Positions 49,615 to 63,200 of a DNA stretch of 64,000 nucleotides are shown one piece after another. The notes under the pieces were generated by a model, which ran no database searches, was not told where the DNA came from, and saw only the letters and a program-made list of their open reading frames with translations. The stretch's first letter is position 1, and every line of letters begins with the position of its first letter. The translations under genes and the position numbers were made by a program. This DNA is from Ophiodon elongatus (lineage: Eukaryota > Chordata > Actinopteri > Perciformes > Hexagrammidae), in the NCBI GenBank assembly GCA_016806645.1, contig JACSYO010002129.1:1960001-2024000 (forward strand), read 5' to 3'.

Positions 49615-49950
49615 CACATATATACATATATATATACGTATATATATAGTCTGAGATTGTGTAAAGGCATTTCTTATGACAAAAGGACCTTCAAATATAT
49701 AACAAAATGGATTTGTTTTGAATAAGACTGTTTAACGCACCTTCATCAGGGAATTGTCGGGTCTCCTGAGATCAAGTTGCAATAGGTTGCCAAGCAGGGG
49801 AAGATGCCTCGGACCTGGAGGCCCCTTCCTGAATTCCTGGGAGGTGAAACTATTGGAAACAAGATAGAAGACGAGCAGGAGAGCAACAGCCCCTAACAAA
49901 GCGGTGGGACTAAAGCAAAGGGAGACAACAATATCCTCCAAAAGAGACAT
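41953..49950 (-). CDS. cyp2k: cytochrome P450 family 2, CYP2K-like (copy F)
   Basis: Exons: 49741-49950, 48528-48690, 48189-48338, 47760-47920, 46797-46976, 46575-46716, 46089-46273, 42241-42382, 41953-42140. Total 1521 nt, 506 residues, in frame. Start MSLLEDIVVS, anchor, PPGPRHLP, exon 6 AGTDTTATTLRW, ETQR, FSAGRRACLGE with Cys at about 449, end SRQ*. It is the most divergent copy and the closest by eye to recalled trout CYP2K1, with FYDFNQGHGILFANG across exons 2 and 3. Its last exon and 3' flank match the B/C/E pattern closely, which hints at conversion at that end. Intron 7 (42383-46088) is swollen by a LINE. Intron 4 holds a Tc1-type MITE. Confidence 0.9.
42512..42523 (+). repeat. target-site duplication, left copy
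   Basis: ATCTATTGTACT, identical to 45883-45894 on the other side of the LINE. Confidence 0.85.
42524..45882 (+). mobile_element. APE-type non-LTR retrotransposon, near full length, inactive
   Basis: It lies in intron 7 of copy F, in the opposite orientation. The 12-base direct repeat ATCTATTGTACT flanks it (42512-42523 and 45883-45894). From 42681 one frame gives an endonuclease of the APE type (GTWNVTSL, LLGDFNAHVG, then STDHHLVV) and stops at 43746-43748. The same frame resumes after the stop. Reverse-transcriptase parts then lie in shifted frames: GGKAPGVDEI and FVDLEKAFDR in 44093-44815, a short third-frame piece to about 44950, and LLFADDVVLL in 44985-45857. The 3' end is a GGAT repeat (ATGGATGGATGGATG). 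One nonsense change and three frame shifts make it dead. I recall the family as common in fish but could not fix its clade. Confidence 0.88.
45895..46060 (+). repeat. L2/CR1-like LINE 3' tail, host of the nested insertion
   Basis: Ends in GGTTCTATATAAATAAAGTTATTATTATTATT, a tail I recall from L2-type fish LINEs or SINEs that borrow it. The part before the nested LINE is probably at about 42440-42511, where a similar T-rich texture with TTATTATT occurs. Confidence 0.55.
47341..47626. mobile_element. Tc1/mariner-type MITE in intron 4 of copy F
   Basis: Terminal inverted repeats: CAGTGCATCTGTAGAGTATT at the left, and at the right the reverse complement of AATACTTTCCAGATGCACTG. Inner arms also pair: CCTCAAAATTCTACACAC with GTGTGTAGAATTTTGAGG. 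A TA precedes the left end; the right-hand TA is not kept. There is no transposase. I recall this family as common in teleosts. Confidence 0.85.
49553..49650. repeat. TA-rich microsatellite
   Basis: TATATATA with interspersed TATACA and TATGTA, in intron-free DNA of copy F's first intron. The Tyr/Ile ORF read across it is an artefact. Confidence 0.9.
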
Positions 49951-50268
49951 TTGTCCTGCTGTTAAGGTACACCTCCGACTGAGCCTTGCAGCTTACACAC
50001 ACACGGTCAACCGACTGCAGCAAGGCCGAGATCCTCCTTGTGGCACCGTAACCGCAGTGGCAAGCATCAGTCAGGTGTCAGGACAGCGGCATGCGAGCGG
50101 CACCTGAAGAAGCTGCCAAGGTGAGTGGGCGGAACCACATTTCATGCTGTTACGACAGGTCAGCTGCTGTTAATCAGCTTTACATCAAGGTATGGATTTT
50201 AGTTCAGTCACAGAGGAAGCTGCGTTTTTTTTTCTTTTGGCAATACGTAAGTGTACAGATTATTTATG

Positions 50269-50429
50269 GAAGCCCATTTCCGCCACTGTGATGGAAAAAT
50301 AAAGATCCTGAATTACTATCTCATAATTATGACTTACTATCTCATAGATAGTAAGTCATAATTATGAGATATCTCAATTATTACTTACAGGACCTTCATT
50401 TTCTCATCACAGTGGCGGAAATGGGCTTC
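50269..50429. mobile_element. 161-bp palindromic MITE
   Basis: Near-perfect foldback. GAAGCCCATTTCCGCCACTG at the left pairs with CAGTGGCGGAAATGGGCTTC at the right. The core is built of CTCATAATTATGA and TTACTATCTCAT units around a centre near 50347. It lies upstream of copy F. There is no coding capacity. Confidence 0.85.
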
Positions 50430-51270
50430 GATACAATACTGCTGTACTATACTGAATATTGTTTTGCTGCCACTACATTTCACTTACTGTCAGTAATCCC
50501 ACACCAACTGAGGCCTGGAATGTCTCGGCCTACTGTATTGGGTTACTAATCATCTACCCGCCCATCTGGGCTCTTACCCTCACCTCAGGTGAACAACACA
50601 TCTCAATAGACAGGCAAAAGCAGAGCAGAAGAACGTGTTTGGCAAAACGTTTAATTACAACCTGCCAGGTTGTCCTGCTGAAAGAACAGGATGTTAACGT
50701 CACAACATCTCGGATTTCAGGTACAGTTAATGGTAGGTTAAAATGTATATGATGACCAGGAGTCTCATCAATAAATTTCCAAAGGGTGTCGGTAGTTCGG
50801 ACTCTCCCCTGTGCTCCGGGCTGCAGACAGCGCTGATGAAATACGAAGCGAACTTTGATTTGAAGTGGGAGTTGGTTTCTATCTTTGACAACTGAAATGT
50901 GCTTTTGGTTCAATAGTACAAGCACAAATAACACTGCTGGTTTGACTGTTCATGATCAAGAGAAGATAAAAGTGTGATATGAAGTGAAATTAAATGTGAG
51001 AGGCATCATTATACCTTACATGCCTCTCACAATTCATTTCTACAGTCTGGCTTCAATTCACCACCTCACCATCTGCGTCGCCAATGTCCCCCCCTGTCTC
51101 CAAAAATGTTAGTACACTTGGGTCAGAGTTTTCGTACAGGTGCGCACGTTCTCCCGTCAAGTTTGTTTTCATAGATCACAACATTTGCGTGGGGGAGTGG
51201 CGTATTAGGTTAGAAATTCCCCACGGAAGTCAGGGGTCACGTTCTCCTGCAGACTGCTAGACTGTCTTTT
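50430..51270. other. intergenic DNA, no gene seen
   Basis: Two overlapping ORFs on opposite strands (50459-50752 and 50554-50934) lack homology that I can recognise and lack splice context. There is nothing else to report. Confidence 0.5.
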
Positions 51271-51289
51271 AGGTGTCTCCAGAGTCCTA

Positions 51290-51319
51290 TATGTCTGGAC
51301 CAGTGTTAGTTTCATCGTG

Positions 51320-51351
<32 letters not shown>

Positions 51352-51725
51352 TGTGTGTGTGCCCTGATTGCACTCATCCTGAGCCTCCAATGGTCTCATC
51401 ACCCCACTCATATATATACTCCCTGTTTTCCCCACTCCAGTTGTCAGATCGCCATTGTTCTTCCCCTTGTGCTCTTCGTGTCTCCTGTGCTGAGCCCTCG
51501 TGTTTATGCAATAATTTATGACTTATGCCTTTTTGTTGGTTTTTGCTCGCTCCCGGTTGGAGTCGCTTTAAGTTTTTGTTTATTACTTTTGGTGACCAGT
51601 AAAATAACCTTATTTCCAACTTCACTTCGTCTCCAGTGTCGGTCTCTGCTCTTGAGTCTTAGCTCAGCCCTGAAGCGTGACAGCAATGAAGGAGACCCTC
51701 CAGGAGTGTTTTTCAGGTCACAAAC
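51290..51725 (+). repeat. TG/GCGT microsatellite and a probable diverged interspersed repeat
   Basis: A GT/GCGT run at 51318-51360 is followed by C/T-rich sequence ending TGAAGCGTGACA near 51682. I recall that phrase style from a widespread teleost retroelement end. The family is not certain. The ORFs are composition artefacts. Confidence 0.45.
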
Positions 51726-51729
51726 TGTT

Positions 51730-54279
51730 GTGACTTGAAGACAACAGGGATGATATTCAGGGTCTAAGCCCCAAACTTGAAAAGGACAGCCCTCTAACCC
51801 CCAGCTCTCCCTGACCCAACATGACGATGTCACTGGATGGCTCTGCACCTCGATGCCCGTCCGACTGAACGACAGCAGCGGAGACCACGGACTACGCTTA
51901 CACTCTGACCAGCATTGTTGTAGATGTAAAAGGTATTTGTCACCAGCTGTTAGTCACTCTCCAGACCCCGGGAGGTACTGTGCTGCATACTTATACCCAT
52001 TCACTTGAAAGATAACATTTGCATAGAGCATTATTTATTTTAAAAAGAATAGCGACACATATACAGTTGGTCAGTTTCATGGTACATGTACAGTACACAG
52101 TTACAATGATGTAAATTCCCTTTTTTAAATATGATACACTGTATTTCAACATAACTCAATCCTTCAATATCAGCAGAGCAGACCTTTCCATTTCTATGTA
52201 TCTAACATTGCAATTGATTCAAGTCATACATGTAATGAGAAAAACAAATTGTGCAAATACATGAACAAATGTAACAAAAGTCTAAATTAGGAGGTTAAAT
52301 CCTTTCAAGACCAATAAGCCACATATCTGTGCCTTTCTGGAATGTCAGTCTCTACTTTTCTTCGCACACACACACACACACATCTGGTGACATGAAGAAA
52401 GCGCTGTGAATCATACAAAGTCGTTAATAGAGCTGATTACTGAGTGCTTTTTGCTTTCATGTAAGACAGTAAATACATTCGTATCACTTCTGTGAAGCCA
52501 GAGTGATTTTTCAAGAGGAGGAATGTCATTTGTACCCTCAACTTAATGTGATCACCGATTCATCCGAGAATACAATTTTGATCTCTAACATGGATGAAAA
52601 GCAGGATAACTGAGAATCCATTTCTCATCAATATGCGTGGCATTTTTCTTGTTCGTTTTTTTACCTTCAAATATTCCTACAGAATACATAAATGCTCTTG
52701 CAACGTCTTTTAAGTACAATCAAGGCTTTGAGACTGTGATGAATTGGGCACGCTCTGAAATGAGGTTCATAGTGGCACATCCAGATGAAAGAGGAACAAA
52801 CATTGCGCTGATCATTCTTCCTCAGAACAAGGCATCTATTTGAAGTATTTTACTATCTATATACAGTGGTTTTGTTTATTTATTTTTTATTGCATTTTCT
52901 TGCGTTCCCTGAAGGAGCAGCTCTACATTACAGATGACACAGCAGTAGTTTGTCCACTGCGCAATAACAATTTCTTAATTATAATATTTAAGGACTATCA
53001 TAGCACTGTTTTAGTTTCGTCTGGATGAAATCGGGAATTATGCGTTGCCATACTCTCTGTACCACACGCGCTCGCACGCACACAGTGTGAAATGCATAGC
53101 AAGAAAAATGGGAATATTTTTACAAAAACCCCTTACAGGTTATTGCAGTCTTGCAATTTTTAGGCCCAGATCAATCACATGCAGTCTGATACAACTTGAT
53201 TTCCAGTCACGACCTCCAGTTTCACTTCAGCATGTTTAACATAATCTTCTGCGTCACACAATTGTTATTTTTTTTTTTCCTACATAGTTTCCATGTAAAC
53301 TGTGATGGCTGGATATCCACATGGTAACACACTGTTGCTGTAACTTGTTTGGCAGGAAAAACAAAACATTGAGTCACAAGACCTGGACAATGGAGGCGTA
53401 TTAAATGTACTCTGAGGATTAATGGTCTTCTAGCCACCGTTTTCAGCTCTCTGCTCCTCCAGTATCATGCACTCTGTAAATCGTATTGTATACATGCATT
53501 CATTAATGTGCCCAAAACAGTCTTTCAATTAGTAAATGTTCTGCTCTGGCCTGAATGAGCAAGTGTTTTTTAGTACAATGAACACGTCACATTATTTACA
53601 TCTGGCAACAACATTGAGGGCCTCATAATGATTACCAGGCATTTTGTATAGGGTAATATATAGAAACAAGAACCCTCATTAGTAAGATAAGGCGCAAAGG
53701 TGTGCAACAATTTCATACACGTATCAAATGGGGTGTTTCACTCTCTTGTGATTATCACAGAAAAAAGCACAAATTCTCGGAAAACATAATTAATAAAATC
53801 AAATCATAAATAACAAAAGAAAGACAAGCTGCACACACAAGTGCACAAAAATAAAACCCAGTCACACACAATTCAGAGTAGTTGTAGTATCTGATGAGTG
53901 GCGTCATTGTCTTTAACTTCACTGGAAAGGTGCAGCACTCGGAGTTCATTAATTGGTATAATCCTGATCCCACACACGTGTCATAATCCCAATTCTCTTA
54001 CTTCCTTCGTCACACAGCAACAATAACAACATCATGAATGACCCAAGAAAGACACACAGACGTGATACAGTAGTAGAAATGCTGAAGTTGATGCAACTGG
54101 CCCAGTGTGTGTGTGTGTGTGTTCTGGTGGTCACGGTAAAAATGGAGCTGGAGATAAAACCTGCTCCGGCCTGTGTACACACCTACTGTGTAACTGAGGC
54201 AGGTCCATGTACACAGGTCCTTCACACACACAAAGCACTGTAGAAAATGGACAATGCATGGACAGATTCCTCGCTCCAC
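51730..54279. other. intergenic DNA / probable abca3 3' UTR
   Basis: AT-rich, with CA microsatellites at about 52367-52381 and 54106-54122. The right end (towards 54279) should be the abca3 3' UTR on the minus strand, but I could not choose a poly(A) site. The 68-codon ORF at 52637-52843 has no recognised relative. Confidence 0.5.
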
Positions 54280-57200
54280 TTACTTCCTCCCGCTCTCAGT
54301 GCAGTGCTGGAACTGGGCGAAGCTGAGGAACACCTGCTCCAGTGATATCTGGCTCACGCAGTAGTCTTCAATCTGGTATTTCTCTTTGGCTGCCTCCAAA
54401 GTGCCAAACACCTGGGAGGTAGTGGAGAATGGGAAGGGACAAAACACAAATGCATCTCCTGTGTTATCCGAGACTTTGTGCCAACGTCACAATTTAAAGC
54501 TACATTCTGCAACTTTTGAACATTGAAAAGACAAATAAATACATGTTATTTCTGCTGTGTGCACACAGCTACTTACATCTGTTTTACATTCACTTTTCCT
54601 TTTTCAAAGCAAGCTTTTCAGTCTTGTTTGAAGTGTATACCATGACCATGCTACCATAACCATTACTGTGAACACGTGCTACTTCTGCTAGCCATGTGTT
54701 TTATACTTATGTGATTGAACATTTTGTTTAAGCTATAAAGCGTTTAAGCATTACTGTGTACCATTCTGTCCTCCAGAGGGCGCCCTAACACAACACAAGT
54801 GCAGCGATAGTACTGTAGTTCTGTATAAATAAGTTACCTGGGCCCAGGTTAGTGTTTTGTCAGTCAAATGATAGTGCACCATTCCCTGGTGCTCATCCTT
54901 TAGTTGACTTCCTGTGGTGGGAGAAAATTTGAAAGCGTGAGATTTGTTTTGTTTCAGATTACTTTAACAGCAAAACACCTTCAACTATTTAATGAAAGAG
55001 AGAAGAGAAACATATTTATATATATATATATATATATTCTGAAAAGGTCATCTGCCCATTCAAATGTAGAATGATAACTGTTAATGCAACTGCAATAATA
55101 CACTTTGTTCTGTGGTTAAAACATAATTACAGTTATGTTCTTGGTTATTTTTTATAGTTAATGTGGTAGTAAAAACTTTGTTTTCGACAGATCTGTATGG
55201 TTATCATTGCAAATGTTAACTGTATGCCTCTGACCTGGGAAGGTACTTTCGATGAAGTCTTTAAAAAGCTGCAGGTCACTGTCCTCCAGCTCCGCCTCTA
55301 TGTGTACTTTCGCCAGCAGAGTGTAGCCACTGCCAAACTTGCTCTTCAGGTGTTGGGGACTCCCGAGGCACTTGAACTGACCGTTGACCATCACTGCCAG
55401 CCGGGTACACAGGGCCTCACACTCCTCCATACTGGTGCGGGAACATATCAGGGAGACAGGGAAAAGTTGTAAGCTTCCTTTCATGCATCAAGATGTAGAA
55501 TACAACTTATTTTAAGATGCATTCAGATCTTTTACTTCGTGTAAGCAATATTGGTAGAACCAAATTGGTAATCTTGAGAAACCGAACCGAGAAACCCAGC
55601 CCAGTGTTGCCAACTCTTTTCCAATGAAAGTAGCGAGCTGCTCTAGCTCCAAAAGTCCCTAAATCTAGCAATAAAGTCGCCAAATCAGCTTCTCCTTTTG
55701 TGAAAGTATAACATTCTAATTATGACTTATGAATTATAAGTTTTGGTTGCAAAACATACTTAAAAGTATCAAAAGTAAAAGTACTTATATTTATTAATAT
55801 TATATAACTGGATTATCTTTTTTGTCTAAATAGCATTTCAAAATGTAGGTGGAAGTGATCATCAGTACTTTATATGCTGGTGGGTAGTTTCATCTTCAAT
55901 ACTGCGTCATGTTTTGTTGAACTCATAATGTGTTCTATGTATTAAAAAAAAATTATAATTTGTACAGTAACTAGTAAATATAGCTAAATGTAGTTAAGTA
56001 AGAAGTGCAATATTTTCAGTGGAGGAATGTAACAAAGATCATCCACTCAAGCACTGTACTAAAGTCAAGTTTTGAGGTACTTTACTTTACTTCAATAAAC
56101 AACAATACTCAAAAGGAAAGGAAATGACTGCTTCTTCTACCACTGATTATTTCCTTCAGAAATGGAGTAAAGTAGAAGTATCAAAACAAATATTCAAGTA
56201 AAGGACCACTACCTAAAAAAACTGTACAGTACTTGAGTAAATGTACCACTGCTGATATCCGATACAAACTATAAAGCTCACCTATGAGAAGTGATGATTA
56301 TGGCCTTTCCAGACTCCCGTGTGCGTGTAACAGCGTCCCACAGCAGTCTCCTGGCCACTGGGTCCATCCCGGTCGAAGGCTCGTCCAGGAAGATGACCGG
56401 AGGCCCACCAATCAGAGCCATGCCTGCACTCAGCTTCCGCTTGTTACCGCCACTGCCGATATCGATGATGACATATTATTTACATACACTTGTTCTATAA
56501 AGTAGAGCAATATTCAGGCGAAGATGTGAATGGCGTGGCACGAAACAGAACAAGGGAAGGCTCAGAACAGTCCACCTACCTGTAGCTGCGGACCAGTTTA
56601 TCAGCATGAGGCTCCAGCAGCAGCGACCTCAGGACATTCTCCACACAGCCAGACACATACTTCTCTGGTATTCCTCGGAGTCTGGCATACATACTCAGAG
56701 TTTCTCTTCCTGTCATGTGGTCCAACACGGCGTCAAACTGTGGGCAGTAACCAATGCGCTGCTGCACCTGCAGTCAAAAGATAACAGTTATCTTTTAAAT
56801 CTGGCCTTTTGAAAGCAGTGTGGTATCAGTTTATCTTTGTTTTTTGGGGGTTTTTTTTAGAAATGGGCTTTCCTTCCATCCCCCTCTGCTCTTACCTTTT
56901 TAATGTCCCTCAAGATGCTGTATCCATCAATGTAGGCGTCGCCGGAGGTAACGCTCTCATCACATGTCAGCATCTTAAAGGTTGTGGTCTTGCCTGCTCC
57001 GTTGAAGCCGAGGAGGCCGAAGCACTCCCCTTTCCCGACAGCTAGAGACAGCCTGTCCACAGCCAGAAGATTCTCACCGCTGCTGTACACCTGAGAAGGA
57101 GAGATAACAGCGGGTCTGTACCACCTTGTCATATCCCACCGAGACGAACGCCTCTGGAGTCACACACACATCCTTCAACACTGAGGCAGTCTGTCTCATT

Positions 57201-60200
57201 CAGACAAGGAAAAGACTTGTGCTACATACCTTGCTGAGCTCCTGCATTACGAGAGGGCTGCCGACCATAGACTCTACTATTGGCTGGCACTCCAGGACCC
57301 TCTTCCTCTCTTCAGCCACATCCCTGTCCTCTGGAAGCAGTGCTGCATCCTCTATTAGAGGTAACTAACACACACACGTAAAAGAAATATCAACAACCAC
57401 GACACAATAAAAAGGGACTCCAGAGGATGTCGCATGTCCCCTGGCAGCAATAGTATAAACATGTCTTTTGAAAACAATGAACTATAATACATATAAATAT
57501 GTAATAGTATTAAATTACTATAATACATATAGTACTATTTCATAGTAGCCTACAGAAGTAGCCGTAATAGGAACACAATTAGGCAAGCATAGTTTAATGT
57601 CATGACAGAAAGAGCCTGCGGAGACTGTAACTTCAACCTTTAATTAACTCTCTTCATAAAAGGTATGTAGGCCTGCAACTAAATATCATTGACAATTATT
57701 TTCTCGATAAATCACAATGATGAAAAATGCCCGTTTGAATTTGCTAAAGCCAAAGACAACGTCTTCAAATTGCTTTTTTTTGTCTAAAACTCAAAAGATA
57801 TTCAATTTAAAATACAATCGTGTAAGATAAAGAAAATCCGTAAATTCTCACAAATTAAAAGCAAACAAGGCAATATTTGGCATTTAATAAAGTAATCATT
57901 TCAGCAAACAAATGCTTTTCAAAACACAGTTTCGCTTGTGTTTTCTTAAATATGTTGCAGGAGTTTCAGTCTTTCAGATGAGATATGTAATCCTTAAATG
58001 TCGAACAATCCCTATATTTAAGTCTATGTACTTATGAATGCAGAGGTGGTTATACATCTTAGAGGTGTGAAGTAACACCTTGTTAACTCTGCAGTGTGGC
58101 TGCGGCTCTGGTGTCGTTACGTAAGGAGTGATATATGAAATCTATCCATTTTGGAAAAGATAGTGAACATATTTATCAAAATCATTTGATATAATAAATC
58201 AGTTTGCAGGGACATCTGCACCTAGAGGGAAGATCATTTAGGGTCTTTTTTCTGTTCCGTTATTAGTCTCATGCTCAAGTTCTAATAGCCTGCAAAATGC
58301 CTCTTTTATGAGTGACCAATGTTGCCAACTACCACTAATATAAACCAAAGTAGTAGCAGGTGCCTCACTGTTATTTCAGTTAAAAGATACTTCGGAGTTA
58401 AAGTTTCCTTTTCATGAAGTGTTGTCTATTTCCTGAACACAGATTAAAATCTGCATGATCACCGGCCATTCACCAACCACTATTCGAGTCATCTTCAGTG
58501 ACTTCTCTTTTTTCAGGGTTCAGTTTGAATATATTTAACCACACTTTGAAAATAATTCCTCACAGAGTCCTGCTGCGCAGTGCAAGCTGTGGCTGTTGGG
58601 GAATTTCTGATGGAACTGAAAAGTTTCCACTCGACCAAACAAAACAAAAACACTGACACCTGCTCCCAGAATCCTTCTACCTGTTTGCGTCTTTTGCCCA
58701 GGGAGGTGAGGAGTCGCCGGAGAGTGTGGACACACTGCAGCTCGATGACAAACAGCAGAATAATGAAGACTACACCCTGCAATGAGAAGGCCACAAGGAA
58801 GCGTCCCACACCGGGCTCCGACATCGAGAAGTAGTTCCTCTGGTATGTGATGTCTAGAACCAGAAGAATACAGAGTTATGTCAAGTAAATTAAGAGCATA
58901 AGTATGCAAGGTTTACAGAAGAAATCTGAACATTTCATTTGTATTTAATTTGGTGATTAAAAAAAACAACAACTACAAAATACAATTTACAGCCTAAAAA
59001 GTCTTCAGCTAAATATTTTCCATGTCCAGGAAGTATTTGTTGAGCTGTCCTCGTCACAAGAGGACCTTATTTACTGTAAACTGCACTCAACTTGTAGCGA
59101 GCAAACAAACTTTTGAATGTGTGTAAACATAAAAACCAAGTGAAAATAAACTTTTCAAATAGATCTGTTTCATTTCTGCTCGAACTTGGTGTTCTTTGTT
59201 GAAAGAAATGATCTTTATCTACACGATACGTCATTATTTATATAATCATTGTCACTACAAAAATAAACCGCCACCGTCTGTCATACTGACACCCACATTA
59301 TGACTCATCATTACAATTATACCTTCAATATCATGCATCACATACTAAATGGTCAAATTAGGTCGTAGACTGCATTCTTTTACAACTAAAAATACACACT
59401 GTACCACCTCTATGTAAAAAAAACAAACAAAGACTTCTTAATTCTCTTCGGCTGCATTTAGGCAGTACTTACTATAAAACCTGCACATCGCTTGGCTGAT
59501 TGGACTCGAGGTGCAAAACGAGATGAATTCGTAGTTTTGGTAGAACTGGCTGAAGGACATGCCCAGGCAATAGTTTGGAAAGATCAGGAATACCTTGTCC
59601 AGTAAGTGCGACAAGTTCTGCAGTTTCAACTCTGGAGAAGAAAACAAGAATGATAATGGAAAAACTTTTTTCTTTCTTGTATACATTTCCCCCCATTTCT
59701 CTCTTGATTGTATTGTCAAGTCCTCATATTCAGTACTGGTTATCACCGCTAAGTCCCACGTTGACCTGCGGAGCCTTTGATCAGCCAATAGCCTCCTCCC
59801 TATCATTTATAAAGCCCACTCCTCTCCACACAGGCATCTCAATCAACCAGTACGGGCTGCTAGAACATGATCCTTCATTGGCTTCCCACCACAAGTATAC
59901 AGAATTGTATTCAATGAGGGAAACAGGTGGGCAAGTGCTTTTTCCCTTTGAGCCATCCAACCAGTGCACTCAAGATGTATTCAGAGAAACACAGACACGT
60001 TTCAAATCCTTAACACCAGCACATAACACATTGGCCCGAGCATAAAACAAGAAGCCCGTGTCTCCCCTCACCTGGGATGGCCATGATGGTGACAGCCAGA
60101 AAGGTGGCCGTGCCAGAGATCATGTTGAAGATGGTAAGGCGTGTGTAGGCAGAAGCGGCAGTGGAGAAGAGGAAGCTGAGTAGGTACATCAGAGGCACAA

Positions 60201-63200
60201 CAGCCCAGCCATACAGCAGCAGTAATAGCAACACATCTACCAGGTGGTTGTTGTCTATAAAAGCCTTGACTCCGAAGGCCTGAAACACCACCTAAGAGCA
60301 GGAAACAAGTCAAGACAAGAGACTGTACATCTATATTTATGCATACTGTACTATCCGACTGGACAACTGTTTACACTAGCTTGTCAGTGTCAGTAACTTT
60401 ATTCCAACAAGTATTAGATGTCACACTGACCAGCATGAGGAGACATGGCAGCAGGAAGTTGACCAGGTCCCACAGCAGCGCAGAAAACCAGAAGTTGGAC
60501 AGGTAGACACCGCTGACCTTCTGCACATGCTTGGACTTGATAGAGGACTCTGTTACGAGCAGAAGGGCAAATGTGCTGGACAGGGAGGCCATGCCGTACA
60601 TCATGTTTATGGCGATGATGAAACCTGTCTTTCCCCTGCAGATGGAGGAAAAGAAAGAGAAATGAGAGAAAAAAAGAGGAGGAGGTGAAAAGGGGTTAAT
60701 GACAGCAAGAGATTGAAGAGAAATGGTGCAAGAAAGACGGACGAGAAATGACTGAGAGACAGACACAACTGCTCCTTCGATCTTCACCTGTTCAAATCTT
60801 CACTGCTTATAAGATTCCGGAGTGATTTATCATTTAAAATCAATACTAATTTACTTTTTCTTGTCAGTATGATGGCTTCACAAAAAGACCCGAGGTTTGA
60901 ATCGATATCAAAATCTCTTTTTTTTTGTTATTTTCATTTTCCCCCGAATATTTTTTTATTTATACTTTAACCTCTGAGAGACATAGGACTCAGAGAAGTG
61001 ATAAATTACACCAGTTAAGTGCAACAGAATTGACGAACATTCATGTGTGAATGTCCGTCATGCAGCATGAGCGCTGATCCCTTTGAAACTCCCGTCCCTC
61101 CACTCACTCTCGGAGCTGGCTCCTGGCGGTCTCAGACATGTTGCGTGGCATCGGGTAATTCCCCGTCTGGATGGAAGCATTCGGCCCTGCTAGAAGCTTG
61201 AACAGAGCATTGTCCACCATCATGAGGGCCGTGGCAGGTGTATGGTAGCCCTCGTTGTTGAAGTAGGCTGTTGCGTATACATGTCGGCTGCGGCTGTCGC
61301 GGAAAGCGGCACCCACCACATAGCGCTCATTAAAGCTGCCGCCTTCCTCCTCGGCCTGGTTCAGGATGTAATCAGTGAAATCTGACGGGGAAAAGGGGTC
61401 ATATGGTCAGTAAATACTCAGCTGAACAGTAAAGCCCAGCCCCCCGTCTTTTCACGATGCTTACCCGTGATGTTGATGAGCTGGCCAAGCTGAGCAGAGA
61501 GCTGTGAACTGTATGTATTGGCCAGGGCAGCTGCCAGGGGACCCGCCCCAGGCTGCAGAGCCACAGGCACTCTGGTGGAACCATAGCGTCCGAGTGCCAG
61601 CCTCAGTTGAGGAGCGTCCTGGTGATTGGGAAAGGAGCGTGCCACAAATAAGGCCAAAACGGTGAAGACTAAAGGGATGAGGAACTGAGCCACCATCACC
61701 TTCCAGTTTCTCCAGCTGTACAGCGCCCTCTTCAGGAACATGGCGTAGAACTGTTGCAGGTGTAGTCTGGCCTGAGAGGAGATGGAAGAGTAACTGAAAT
61801 GTGAGCTAAAGGAATGATATGCAGAAAACATGAAAAGCAACCGTTTGCGTCCTCTTGTCTCACCCCGGTGTTCAGCTTGATGTTGGAGCAGTCCTCTGAA
61901 ATGAGCGTGCCGCTGTCTGTGAAGTCTGTGACATCGGTCATGCCGCTGATGCTGCTGGCGTCATCTGTGGTCCAGTCATGGGAGCGTCTCTCATGTTGGT
62001 ACTGCAGGGCTGGCAGCTGGATTGCCTGAATGTCCAAACTAGAGTCCACCAGCTTCCCCACCCTGAACACACAAATCAATATGTGCTTATCCATCAACTT
62101 ACGGAAAATAGGGAAAACAGGAACAAAAGGTGAATTAAATATGAAGTCTTCACTTTTGTCAGGAGGATTATAGCTTTTTGTAACATTACATTATGAAAAC
62201 CAGGGTGTAAAAAAACAACAACTAGATCTACAGCAGCTCTTTTGTATGATGTCCTTCAATCCATCCACTCTATTTATTTTTATTTCCTTTAAGCAGCTCA
62301 GTAAGGTGAAGAAATGCAGTGCTGCTTGCAAATAAAGCTATTTCTCACACCCTCCCCTCCCCTGAGGTTATGTGCATTATTAAAACATAATCTAAAAATC
62401 ATCAGATGATTTAGATTATAAAAGATCATTATACAGTATTTCATTTGGGATTCATTATTGTAAAGAAAGCCAATAATAAAAAAAAAAACATTAATACCAG
62501 CACTGTTACTCTCTAACTGACGAGGCGTTTTACTTGGCTGCAAAACAGAGAACGCCAGAAGGAAGCTAAATGACCAAATGTTCAAACAGCAGCTTTTCTT
62601 GTCATGTTGGTGTCATGTTTGATGTTTGGTGTGTCGGGTTTAAGGCCAGAACACACTGACGGACTCTCGGTGTGACTTGTAAATAATGAGGTCGGTGAGA
62701 CAAACATTCCTTGGCAGCGCCAATTACAATGACATACACACCGCATGCTAGTTGATATAGCATGCGGCGTTAGCGGTCTGCAGAGAGAGCTCTCCTGCTT
62801 GTTGCCACAGATACACACGTCACGTCGACAGGGGGGAAGAAATAACTGCTCAGTAAGCAGCTGGGACTGAGATGCATGAGCAAAGGAGAGACGGCAAACA
62901 CATCAGCCACATCCCTGGTTTGCTTAAACAAAAGGGAAAATTGTTTCTTTTAAACTGTGGTTCATTGTTTAAGCTCCATAAATTCCAAAATAGACATATG
63001 ATTGCAGAGCTACTATAAACAGGCATTCTTAAGTAGTATATGGAATTTACTTCCTTTTGAATTAAAATCTCTCTTCATGTGGGTTATTTCTATCAGTGCA
63101 TTGCTGCCTCATTGAAAATGTGCCTAGCAGTAGGAGAGTTAGTCCTTGAGTCAGATCCGACAGAGTTAGAAGACACATTCACATCCGCCCATGTCATATT

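Noticed and set aside
51273..51738. Cys/Val-rich ORFs
   Set aside because: They run through a TG/GCGT microsatellite and a probable repeat.
57351..57351. Acceptor for the abca3 exon 57230-57364 placed at 57351
   Set aside because: It would put the exon out of phase with its upstream neighbour; the TTAG acceptor at 57366-57365 (exon from 57364) restores phase 0.
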